Source: JAKPAM01 sp047601745 (GTDB lineage Bacteria > Pseudomonadota > Gammaproteobacteria > Burkholderiales > Burkholderiaceae_E). Taken from it: a stretch of 64,000 bases of DNA. This document shows positions 8,388-16,192 of this stretch, in pieces. Below the pieces are notes generated by a model. It was not told the origin of the DNA. It saw only the letters and a list, made by a program, of their open reading frames with translations, and did no database searches. A program made the translations under genes and the position numbers. Position 1 is the stretch's first letter, and the number at the start of each line of letters is the position of its first letter. Location of the stretch: positions 4,216,001-4,280,000 of the forward strand of contig JASGIS010000001.1 in NCBI GenBank assembly GCA_047601745.1, written 5' to 3'.

Positions 8388-9365
8388 TCAGACCTTGACC
8401 TTCGCGTACTCGGCGACCTTCTTCCACTTGACGACCTCGGTGGCGATCGTCTGCGCGAAGTGCTCGGGCGTGTCGCCGATCGGGAACGCGCCCGAGTCGA
8501 GCAGCCGCGCCTTGAAGTCGTCGGAGTTGATGATCTTGATCGATTCCTGGTTCAGCTTCGCGACGATGTCCTTCGGCGTGCCGGCCGGGGCGATCAGGCC
8601 GTACCAGGTCGCCGCGTCGTAGTCCTTCATGCCCAGTTCGAAGAACGTCGGCACGTCGGGCAACTGCGGAATGCGCTTGTCGTAGGCCAGGCCGATCGCG
8701 ATCAGTTTGCCGTTCTTGACGTACGGCAGCGACGACGACAGGTTGTCCCACATGATCGGCACGTTGCCCGCGAGCACGTCGGTCAGCGCCGGGCCGGCGC
8801 CGCGGTAGCCGATGTGCGTCATGAACGTGCCGCTCTGGATCTTGAACAGCTCCATGCCCATGTGGCCGACGCCGCCGGCGCCCGACGATCCGTAGTTGTA
8901 GCGTCCGGGGTTGGCCTTGAGGACCTTGATGAACTCGGCGAAGTTGTGCGCCGGGAAGCTCGGATGCACGACGATGATCCCGGGCACGGCGGCGATGTTG
9001 GTGATCGCCTGGTAGTCCTTGACCGGATCGTACGGCAGCTTCGGATAGATGTTGGGCGCGGTGCCGCAGGTCGAGACGGTGGCGATGCCGATCGTGTAGC
9101 CGTCCGGGTTCGCGCGGGCGATCTCGGCCGCGCCGATCGTGCCGCCGGCGCCGCCGCGGTTCTCGACGACGACGGTCTGTCCGAGCGGCTCCGACAGTCG
9201 GGACGCCAGCAGCCGACCGACGATGTCGGTGCTGCCGCCGGGCGGGAACGGGATCACCAGCTTGATCGGGCGGGTCGGGTAGGTGTCGGCATGCGCCCAG
9301 CCGGGCAGGCTGCTCGCGACGGCGCCGGCCGCCATCGACATCAGGAGTTCTCTACGTCGGTTCAT
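8388..9365 (-). CDS. Bug/TctC-type tripartite tricarboxylate transporter substrate-binding protein
   Basis: 325 residues. A signal sequence (MNRRRELLMSMAAGAVASSLPGWAHA, twin-arginine-like) precedes YPTRPIKLVIPFPPGGSTDIVGR and VVENRGGAGGTIGAAEIA, the signature of the Bug family of periplasmic binding proteins. KLPYDPVKDYQAITNIA and YRGAGPALTDVLAGNV are also family blocks. These bind small carboxylates. No TctA/TctB membrane partners are encoded nearby, as is usual for the many orphan Bug proteins of Burkholderiales. The neighbours are an MFS transporter (convergent) and aroC (divergent), neither of which hints at a ligand. Confidence 0.92.
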   Translation of the reverse strand: MNRRRELLMSMAAGAVASSLPGWAHADTYPTRPIKLVIPFPPGGSTDIVGRLLASRLSEPLGQTVVVENRGGAGGTIGAAEIARANPDGYTIGIATVSTCGTAPNIYPKLPYDPVKDYQAITNIAAVPGIIVVHPSFPAHNFAEFIKVLKANPGRYNYGSSGAGGVGHMGMELFKIQSGTFMTHIGYRGAGPALTDVLAGNVPIMWDNLSSSLPYVKNGKLIAIGLAYDKRIPQLPDVPTFFELGMKDYDAATWYGLIAPAGTPKDIVAKLNQESIKIINSDDFKARLLDSGAFPIGDTPEHFAQTIATEVVKWKKVAEYAKVKV

Positions 9366-9367
9366 AC

Positions 9368-9387
9368 CTGTCCTGTTCTGTCCTGTT
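9368..9387 (-). repeat. Duplicated 10-bp Shine-Dalgarno block before the Bug gene
   Basis: On the minus strand AACAGGACAG occurs twice head to tail immediately before the start codon at 9365. The AGGACAGG nearest the ATG is the likely ribosome-binding site. Confidence 0.7.
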
Positions 9388-9449
9388 TGAATCAGTCGTT
9401 ACAATCGCGTCAGTCCAGCATCCCGCCGAAGCCCAGATCGGTCAACGCC

Positions 9450-10559
9450 ATGTCGGGTAATACCTTAGGTCGTAGTTTCACTGTCACCACATTCGGTGAA
9501 TCGCATGGTCCGGCGATCGGTTGCATCGTCGACGGCTGCCCGCCCGGCATGGCGCTGGCGGCCGAGGACATCCAGCGCGAGCTCGATCGCCGGCGGCCCG
9601 GCACGTCGCGCCACGTGACGCAACGGCAAGAACCGGACCAGGTCGAGATTCTATCCGGCGTGTTCGAGGGCAAGACCACCGGCACGCCGATCGGTCTGCT
9701 GATCCGCAACCAGGATGCCCGGTCGAAGGATTACGGCGACATCGCCCGCACCTTCCGCCCCGGCCATGCCGATTACACCTATTGGCAAAAGTACGGCATC
9801 CGCGACTACCGTGGGGGAGGCCGTTCGTCGGCGCGACTGACGGCGCCGCTGGTCGCGGCGGGGGCGATCGCCCGCAAGTGGCTGGCCGAGCGGTTCGACA
9901 CGCGGATCCGCGGCTACATGGCGCAGCTCGGCGAGGTCACGATTCCGTTCAAGTCCTGGGATCTGGTGTCCGGCAACGCGTTCTTCGCGCCCGACGATGC
10001 GATCGTGCCCGAGCTCGAACGCTACATGGACGATCTGCGCAAGGCCGGCGACTCGTGCGGCGCGCGCATCAACGTCGTCGCCGAGAACGTCCCGGTTGGC
10101 CTCGGCGAGCCGTTGTTCGACCGGCTCGACGCCGACATCGCCCATGCAATGATGGGCATCAACGCGGTCAAGGGCGTCGAGATCGGCGCCGGCTTCGCGT
10201 GCGTCGCGCAGCGCGGCAGCCGGCACGGCGACGAGCTGACGCCCGAGGGCTTCGTCGGCAACGAGGCGGGCGGAGTGCTGGGCGGGATCTCGACCGGGCA
10301 GCCGATCACCGTGTCGATCGCGATCAAGCCGACGTCGAGCATCCGCCAGCCCCGCCGCTCGATCGATCTGGCCGGCGCGCCGAACGAGGTCGCGACGCAC
10401 GGCCGCCACGATCCCTGCGTGGGGATCCGCGCGACGCCGATCGCCGAATCGATGCTCGCGCTGGTGCTGATCGACCACGTGCTGCGCGATCGCGGCCAGA
10501 ACGCCGACGTGCGCGTGGCCACGCCGGTGATCGCCGGACCGGCGCCCCGGCGCCGATGA
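9450..10559 (+). CDS. aroC: Chorismate synthase
   Basis: 369 residues. It makes chorismate from EPSP, the last common step of aromatic biosynthesis. Signatures are LGRSFTVTTFGESHGPAIG at the start, FRPGHADYTYWQKYG, RGGGRSSARLTAPLVAAGAIA, and the C-terminal GRHDPCVGIRATPIAESMLALVLIDH. The frame is open upstream, but MSGNTLGRS fits the family N-terminus, so the ATG at 9450 is used. Upstream is an 84-bp divergent gap to the Bug gene. Length is normal. Confidence 0.97.
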   Translation: MSGNTLGRSFTVTTFGESHGPAIGCIVDGCPPGMALAAEDIQRELDRRRPGTSRHVTQRQEPDQVEILSGVFEGKTTGTPIGLLIRNQDARSKDYGDIARTFRPGHADYTYWQKYGIRDYRGGGRSSARLTAPLVAAGAIARKWLAERFDTRIRGYMAQLGEVTIPFKSWDLVSGNAFFAPDDAIVPELERYMDDLRKAGDSCGARINVVAENVPVGLGEPLFDRLDADIAHAMMGINAVKGVEIGAGFACVAQRGSRHGDELTPEGFVGNEAGGVLGGISTGQPITVSIAIKPTSSIRQPRRSIDLAGAPNEVATHGRHDPCVGIRATPIAESMLALVLIDHVLRDRGQNADVRVATPVIAGPAPRRR

Positions 10560-10599
10560 ACCCGTCCGTGCGCGGACATTCGACGACGGAGGCCGAGCC

Positions 10600-11481
10600 T
10601 TGATTCCGACAGCCGATTCGCCAAGCATCGACCGCGCGCGTCGTGCGCCGCCGGCTTCGCGGTGGCACCGCGCGCGCCGCCTGCTGGCGGGCACCGCGGC
10701 CTGCGTCTTGCTGGCCGCCTGCCAGGCCGTGCACACGACGGCCCCCGGCGCCGTCGGCGTCGACCGCACGCAGCGGATGTCGAGCCTGGTGTCCGAGGCC
10801 GAGCTGCGCGACGGCGCGGTGCAGGCCTATCGGCAGACGCTGCAGAAGGAGCGCGGAGCCGGGCACCTGAACAGCAACGTCGCGCTGACCAACCGGGTGC
10901 GCGCGATCGCGAACCGGATCATCCCGGTGACCGCGGCGTTCCGCCCCGATGCGCCGAAGTGGGCGTGGGAGGTCAACGTCATCGAGTCGGACCAGCTCAA
11001 CGCCTGGTGCATGCCGGGCGGCAAGATCGCGTTCTACAGCGCGCTGATCACCAAGCTGAACCTGACCGACGACGAGATCGCCGCCGTGATGGGGCACGAG
11101 ATCGCCCACGCGCTGCGCGAGCACGCGCGCGAGCGGGCGTCCGAGCAGGTGACCGCCAACATGGGGATCGCCGCGGCCGTCACGCTGCTCGGCGGCGGCG
11201 ACGGCATGTCGCAGCTCGGCAACATGGCCTACGGCCTGACGGTCGGCCTGCCGAACAGCCGGTTGCACGAGAGCGAGGCCGACCGGATCGGCGTCGAACT
11301 GGCCGCGCGGGCCGGATACGATCCGCGCGCCGCGATCACGCTGTGGCAGAAGATGGCCAAGGTCGGCGGCAGCGCCGGGCCGCAGTTCCTGAGCACGCAC
11401 CCGTCGTCCGAGACGCGGATCCAGGACCTGCAGGTCTACGCGATGCGGGTGATGCCGCTGTACGAGCAGGCACGACGCTGA
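10600..11481 (+). CDS. M48-family metalloprotease, lipoprotein (BepA/LoiP-like)
   Basis: 293 residues with TTG as the most likely start, since no ATG or GTG lies in frame before the signal region. A charged N-terminus is followed by a lipobox LLAACQ (Cys near residue 40), predicting outer-membrane attachment. The zinc motif HEIAH sits in GHEIAHALREHARERASEQ, and the third ligand is in HESEADRIGVELAARAGYDP. Such proteases help outer-membrane protein quality control. It follows aroC by 40 bp and may be co-transcribed. Confidence 0.88.
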   Translation: MIPTADSPSIDRARRAPPASRWHRARRLLAGTAACVLLAACQAVHTTAPGAVGVDRTQRMSSLVSEAELRDGAVQAYRQTLQKERGAGHLNSNVALTNRVRAIANRIIPVTAAFRPDAPKWAWEVNVIESDQLNAWCMPGGKIAFYSALITKLNLTDDEIAAVMGHEIAHALREHARERASEQVTANMGIAAAVTLLGGGDGMSQLGNMAYGLTVGLPNSRLHESEADRIGVELAARAGYDPRAAITLWQKMAKVGGSAGPQFLSTHPSSETRIQDLQVYAMRVMPLYEQARR

Positions 11482-11543
11482 GGCCGGGCCCGACGGGGCG
11501 CGGCAGGCCGGGGGGATGCCGTGCGAGGCCGATAGGGGCGGCC

Positions 11544-11549
11544 TATAAT
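11544..11549 (+). promoter_or_regulatory. Perfect -10 box (TATAAT) upstream of leuC
   Basis: TATAAT lies 31 bp before the leuC ATG in a 98-bp gap after the M48 gene. No good -35 hexamer is visible, so an activator may be needed, or the match is chance. Confidence 0.35.
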
Positions 11550-11579
11550 AGCCGGCTATCCTAACGGGTCTGGCTCATC

Positions 11580-12989
11580 ATGTCGTTAGCACTTCGTACC
11601 CTCTATGACAAATTGTGGGATTCGCACGTCGTCCGCCAAGAAGACGACGGCACCTGCCTGATCTACATCGACCGCCAACTGCTGCACGAGGTCACCAGTC
11701 CGCAGGCCTTCGAAGGGCTGAAGGTCATGCACCGGCAGCCGTGGCGGGTATCCGCCAACCTGGCGGTCGTCGACCACAACGTGCCGACGACCGATCGCAG
11801 CCAGGGCATCGCCGATCCGGTGTCGGCGCTGCAGGTCGCCACGCTCGACGAGAACGCGAAGGCGTTCGGGCTGCGCTACTTCAACGCCACCGACGTGCGG
11901 CAGGGCATCGTGCACGTGATCGGGCCCGAGCAGGGCGCGACGCTGCCGGGCATGACGGTGGTCTGCGGCGATTCGCACACCAGCACGCACGGCGCGTTCG
12001 CCTGCCTGGCCTTCGGCATCGGTACGTCCGAGGTCGAGCACGTGCTCGCCACGCAGACGCTCAATGCCAAGAAGATGAAGAACATGCTGATCCAGGTCGA
12101 CGGCCAGGTGCCGCGCGGGGTCACGGCCAAGGACATCGTGCTCGCCGTGATCGGCCGGATCGGCACGGCCGGCGGCACCGGCTACGCGATCGAGTTCGCC
12201 GGCTCGGCGATCCGCGCGCTGTCGATGGAAGGGCGGATGACGATCTGCAACATGGCGATCGAGGCGGGCGCGCGCTCGGGCATGGTCGCCGTCGACGACG
12301 TGACGATCGACTACCTGAAAGGGCGTCCGTACGCGCCCGCCGGCCCGGACTGGGAGCGCGCGGTCGCGCAGTGGCGCGAGCTGCGCTCCGATCCGGGCGC
12401 GCGCTTCGACGCGGTCGTGATGATCGACGCGGCGACGATCGTGCCGCAGGTCACCTGGGGCACGTCGCCCGAGATGGTCGTGCCGGTCGACGCCCGCGTG
12501 CCGGATCCCGATAAAGAAAAGGATCCGGTGCGCCGCGAGGGGATGGAGCGGGCGCTGGCGTACATGGGCCTGACGCCGAACACGCCGATCCAGGACATCC
12601 GGATCGACAAGGTGTTCATCGGTTCGTGCACCAATTCGCGGATCGAGGACCTGCGCCAGGCCGCGGCCGTCGCGCGCGGCCGCCACAAGGCATCGAACGT
12701 CAAGGCGGTGCTGGTCGTGCCCGGATCGGGACTCGTCAAGCGCCAGGCCGAGGCCGAGGGGCTCGACAAGATATTCCGCGACGCCGGCTTCGAATGGCGC
12801 GAACCCGGCTGCTCGATGTGCCTGGCGATGAACGCCGACCGCCTCGAGCCCGGCGAGCGCTGCGCGTCGACGTCCAACCGCAACTTCGAAGGGCGGCAGG
12901 GCGCGGGCGGTCGCACGCACCTGGTCAGTCCGGCGATGGCCGCCGCCGCGGCGATCAACGGGCATTTCGTCGACATCCGCCGCCTCTGA
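11580..12989 (+). CDS. leuC: 3-isopropylmalate dehydratase, large subunit
   Basis: 469 residues, aconitase family. With LeuD it interconverts 2- and 3-isopropylmalate in leucine synthesis. The start block is TLYDKLWDSHVV, followed by IYIDRQLLHEVTSPQAFEGL and GDSHTSTHGAFACLAFGIG. The three [4Fe-4S] cysteines are C350 (in FIGSCTNSR), C411 and C414 (GCSMCLAMN). leuD follows after 20 bp with a Shine-Dalgarno in between. Confidence 0.98.
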   Translation: MSLALRTLYDKLWDSHVVRQEDDGTCLIYIDRQLLHEVTSPQAFEGLKVMHRQPWRVSANLAVVDHNVPTTDRSQGIADPVSALQVATLDENAKAFGLRYFNATDVRQGIVHVIGPEQGATLPGMTVVCGDSHTSTHGAFACLAFGIGTSEVEHVLATQTLNAKKMKNMLIQVDGQVPRGVTAKDIVLAVIGRIGTAGGTGYAIEFAGSAIRALSMEGRMTICNMAIEAGARSGMVAVDDVTIDYLKGRPYAPAGPDWERAVAQWRELRSDPGARFDAVVMIDAATIVPQVTWGTSPEMVVPVDARVPDPDKEKDPVRREGMERALAYMGLTPNTPIQDIRIDKVFIGSCTNSRIEDLRQAAAVARGRHKASNVKAVLVVPGSGLVKRQAEAEGLDKIFRDAGFEWREPGCSMCLAMNADRLEPGERCASTSNRNFEGRQGAGGRTHLVSPAMAAAAAINGHFVDIRRL

Positions 12990-13009
12990 GCGCGCGACAG
13001 GAGAATCCG

Positions 13010-13663
13010 ATGCAAAGCCTCACCGTCCATCGCGGCATCGTCGTGCCGCTGGACCGCGCCAATGTCGACACCGACGCGATCATTCCGAAGCAGTTCCTGA
13101 AGTCGATCAAGCGGACCGGCTTCGGGCCGAACCTGTTCGACGAATGGCGCTACCTGGACCACGGCGAGCCGGGGATGGACAACAGCAAGCGGCCGTTGAA
13201 CCCCGATTTCGTGCTGAACCAGCCGCGCTACCAGGGCGGCTCGATCCTGCTGGCGCGCAAGAACTTCGGTTGCGGCTCGTCGCGCGAGCACGCGCCGTGG
13301 GCGCTGGACCAGTACGGCTTCCGGGTCGTCATCGCACCGTCGTTCGCCGACATCTTCTTCAACAACTGCTTCAAGAACGGCCTGCTGCCGATCGTGCTCA
13401 GCGAAGCCGACGTCGACCGCCTGTTCCAGGAGACGGTGTCGTTCCTCGGCTTCGAGCTGATCGTCGACCTGAACGCGCAGACGGTTTCGACGACGAACGG
13501 ATCGCTGGTCTTCCCGTTCGACATCGACTCGTTCCGCAAGCACTGCCTGCTCAACGGCCTGGACGAGATCGGCCTGACGCTGCAGCACGCCGACCAGATC
13601 CGCGAGTTCGAGGCGCGCCGGCTGCACGAGCAGCCGTGGCTCGCCAACACGCTGCCGTCCTGA
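13010..13663 (+). CDS. leuD: 3-isopropylmalate dehydratase, small subunit
   Basis: 217 residues. N-terminal VVPLDRANVDTDAIIPKQFLKSI and the swivel-domain block NFGCGSSREHAPWAL are diagnostic, as is APSFADIFFNNCFKNGLLPI. It forms the heterodimer with LeuC. The start ATG at 13010 is preceded by a purine-rich AGGAGAA. leuB follows after an 82-bp gap. Confidence 0.98.
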   Translation: MQSLTVHRGIVVPLDRANVDTDAIIPKQFLKSIKRTGFGPNLFDEWRYLDHGEPGMDNSKRPLNPDFVLNQPRYQGGSILLARKNFGCGSSREHAPWALDQYGFRVVIAPSFADIFFNNCFKNGLLPIVLSEADVDRLFQETVSFLGFELIVDLNAQTVSTTNGSLVFPFDIDSFRKHCLLNGLDEIGLTLQHADQIREFEARRLHEQPWLANTLPS

Positions 13664-13745
13664 ACGGCACGCCGCCCTGCTGAATTCGCGGCCGATCGCG
13701 CCTCGGGGCGTCGGCCGCCGTGCTTCCTCGATAAGGTGAAACTGG

Positions 13746-14813
13746 ATGAAAATCGCTGTGCTGCCGGGTGACGGCATCGGACCCGAAATCACCGCGCAGA
13801 CGCTGCGCGTGCTCGACGTGCTGGTGCGCGACGGACTGAAGCTCGAGTTCGAATCGGCGCCGGTCGGCGGCGCCGGTTATGACGCCAGCGGCGATCCGCT
13901 GCCGGCCGCCACGCTCGCGCTGTGCGAGCAGGCCGACGCGATCCTGTTCGGCGCGGTCGGCGGGCCGCAGTACGACGCGCTGCCCCGCCCGCAGCGTCCC
14001 GAGCAGGGCCTGCTGCGGCTGCGCAAGCACTTCGACCTGTTCGCGAACCTGCGTCCGGCCATCGTCTATCCGGAACTGGCGCACGCGTCGACGCTGCGGC
14101 CCGACGTGGTCGCGGGACTGGATCTGCTGATCCTGCGCGAGCTGACCGGCGACATCTATTTCGGCCAGCCGCGCGGCGTGCGCACGACCGAGTCCGGCGA
14201 GCGCGAAGGCTTCGACACGATGCGCTACACCGAGAGCGAGATCCGCCGCATCGCGCACAGCGCGTTCCAGGCGGCGCGCAAGCGCCAGCGGCGCGTGTGT
14301 TCGGTCGACAAGGCCAACGTGCTCGAGACCACGCAGTTCTGGCGCGACGTCGTCACCGACGTGCATCGCGAGTACGCCGACGTCGAGCTGTCGCACATGT
14401 ACGTCGACAACGCGGCGATGCAACTGGTCCGCAATCCCAAGCAGTTCGACGTGATCGTGACGGGCAACATGTTCGGCGATATCCTGTCGGACGAAGCCTC
14501 GATGCTGACCGGCTCGATCGGCATGCTGCCGTCGGCGTCATTGAACGCGGACAATTTCGGCATGTACGAGCCGATCCACGGTTCGGCCCCCGACATCGCC
14601 GGGCGCGATCTGGCCAATCCGCTGGCCACGATCCTGTCGGCGGCGATGCTGCTGCGCTATTCGCTGGACCAGGAAGAGGCGGCGCGACGTCTCGAAACGG
14701 CGGTTCGCAAGGTTCTCGCACAGGGTTACCGCACCGCGGACATCGCCGAAGCGGGCGGCCGGACGGTCGGTACGCGCGAGATGGCCGACGCGGTCATCGC
14801 CGCGCTGGCTTGA
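13746..14813 (+). CDS. leuB: 3-isopropylmalate dehydrogenase
   Basis: 355 residues. An NAD+-dependent oxidative decarboxylase, third step of leucine synthesis. It begins MKIAVLPGDGIGPEITAQTLRVL. Further blocks are LLILRELTGDIYFGQPRG, the substrate-site stretch VCSVDKANVLETTQFWRDVV, the metal-binding region VTGNMFGDILSDEASMLTGSIGMLPSASL, and the NAD site HGSAPDIAGRDLANPLA. Length and order are normal for betaproteobacteria. Confidence 0.98.
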   Translation: MKIAVLPGDGIGPEITAQTLRVLDVLVRDGLKLEFESAPVGGAGYDASGDPLPAATLALCEQADAILFGAVGGPQYDALPRPQRPEQGLLRLRKHFDLFANLRPAIVYPELAHASTLRPDVVAGLDLLILRELTGDIYFGQPRGVRTTESGEREGFDTMRYTESEIRRIAHSAFQAARKRQRRVCSVDKANVLETTQFWRDVVTDVHREYADVELSHMYVDNAAMQLVRNPKQFDVIVTGNMFGDILSDEASMLTGSIGMLPSASLNADNFGMYEPIHGSAPDIAGRDLANPLATILSAAMLLRYSLDQEEAARRLETAVRKVLAQGYRTADIAEAGGRTVGTREMADAVIAALA

Positions 14814-14853
14814 TCAAAAGATCGCGAAGCGATTCGCGAAGGAAATCGAAATC

Positions 14854-15969
14854 ATGATGAAAGTCGGAATGGTGGGTTGGCGCGGCATGGTCGGCTCGGT
14901 GCTGATGTCGCGGATGCGCGAGGAGAACGACTTCTCGCTGATCGATCCGGTGTTCTTCAGCACCTCGGCCGTCGGCGGCGACGCGCCGATGGGCGGCGAC
15001 AAGCTGCAGGACGCGATGTCCGTCGACGCGCTCAAGCGCATGGACGCGATCGTGACCTGCCAGGGCGGCGACTACACGACCGAGATCTTCGGCAAGCTGC
15101 GGGCCGCCGGCTGGAAAGGCTACTGGATCGACGCGGCCTCGACGCTGCGGATGAAGGACGACGCCGTCATCGTGCTCGACCCGCTGAACGAGGCGCTGAT
15201 CCGCGAATCGCTGCGCAGCGGCGGGCTCAACTACATCGGCGGCAACTGCACGGTCAGCCTGATGATGATGGGGCTCGCCGGCCTGCTGCGCGAAGGCCTC
15301 GTCGAATGGGCGACGGCGATGACGTACCAGGCCGCTTCGGGCGGCGGCGCGCAGCACATGCGCGAACTGCTGTCGCAGATGGGCCGGCTGCACGCGTCGG
15401 TCGCCGAGCTGCTCGCCGATCCGGCCTCGGCGATCCTGGACATCGACAGCCGCGTCGCCGCGGCGATGCGCGCTGACGCGTTTCCTGTCGAGCACTTCGG
15501 CGTGCCGCTCGCCGGCAGCCTGATCCCATGGATCGACAAGGACCTGGGCAACGGCATGTCGCGCGAGGAATGGAAGGGCGATGCCGAGCTGAACAAGATC
15601 CTGGGCCTGCCGGCGGCCGGCGGCAACGGCCACATCCCGGTCGAGAGCATCTGCGTGCGGATCGGCGCGATGCGCTGCCACAGCCAGGCCGTGACGCTGA
15701 AGCTGCGTCGCGACGTACCGTTGTCCGATCTCGAAGCCCTGATCGCCGGCGGCAACGACTGGGTCCGCCTGGTGCCGAACGATCGCGAATCGTCGATCCG
15801 CGATCTGACGCCGACGGTGGTGACCGGGACGCTGCAGGTTCCGGTCGGGCGGGTCCGCAAGCTGGCGATGGGCCCCGAATACGTGAGCCTGTTCACGGTC
15901 GGCGACCAGCTGCTGTGGGGGGCGGCCGAACCGCTTCGCCGGATGCTGCGGATCCTGCTGGACAAGTAG
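14854..15969 (+). CDS. asd: Aspartate-semialdehyde dehydrogenase
   Basis: 371 residues. It reduces aspartyl phosphate to the semialdehyde on the way to lysine, diaminopimelate, methionine and threonine. It starts MMKVGMVGWRGMVGSVLMSRM (NADP site). The catalytic cysteine is C132 in GGNCTVSLMMMGL, and PVESICVRIGAMRCHSQAVTLKL carries the active-site His region. This is the gammaproteobacterial-type long form. It lies 40 bp after leuB with a Shine-Dalgarno (AAGGAAA) just upstream. Confidence 0.97.
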   Translation: MMKVGMVGWRGMVGSVLMSRMREENDFSLIDPVFFSTSAVGGDAPMGGDKLQDAMSVDALKRMDAIVTCQGGDYTTEIFGKLRAAGWKGYWIDAASTLRMKDDAVIVLDPLNEALIRESLRSGGLNYIGGNCTVSLMMMGLAGLLREGLVEWATAMTYQAASGGGAQHMRELLSQMGRLHASVAELLADPASAILDIDSRVAAAMRADAFPVEHFGVPLAGSLIPWIDKDLGNGMSREEWKGDAELNKILGLPAAGGNGHIPVESICVRIGAMRCHSQAVTLKLRRDVPLSDLEALIAGGNDWVRLVPNDRESSIRDLTPTVVTGTLQVPVGRVRKLAMGPEYVSLFTVGDQLLWGAAEPLRRMLRILLDK

Positions 15970-16063
15970 TCGCGGGCCGGCGGGCGTGTCGCGCCGACGC
16001 ATCGGGACGTCGCACGCGCGAGACAAGTCAAGACGCCGAACGACCGGCCAGCGGTCGCCAACT

Positions 16064-16083
16064 GCCGGTGATACGACACCGGC
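16064..16083. other. Hairpin in the asd-fimV gap
   Basis: GCCGGTG-ATACGA-CACCGGC is a perfect 7-bp stem with a 6-nt loop, 95 bp after asd. There is no T-run, so it is at best a weak terminator or an RNA processing or regulatory element. The rest of the 223-bp gap shows only a possible promoter (TTGCGT at 16105-16110, TACGCT at 16128-16133). Confidence 0.4.
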
Positions 16084-16192
16084 AAACCGCGAATCGACCT
16101 AAGCTTGCGTCGATAAGTGTCTGATGTTACGCTCGAAAAATGAAACTGGGGATCCCCTGGGGTACAGCGTGACACATCCCGAAGCAGGCAAG

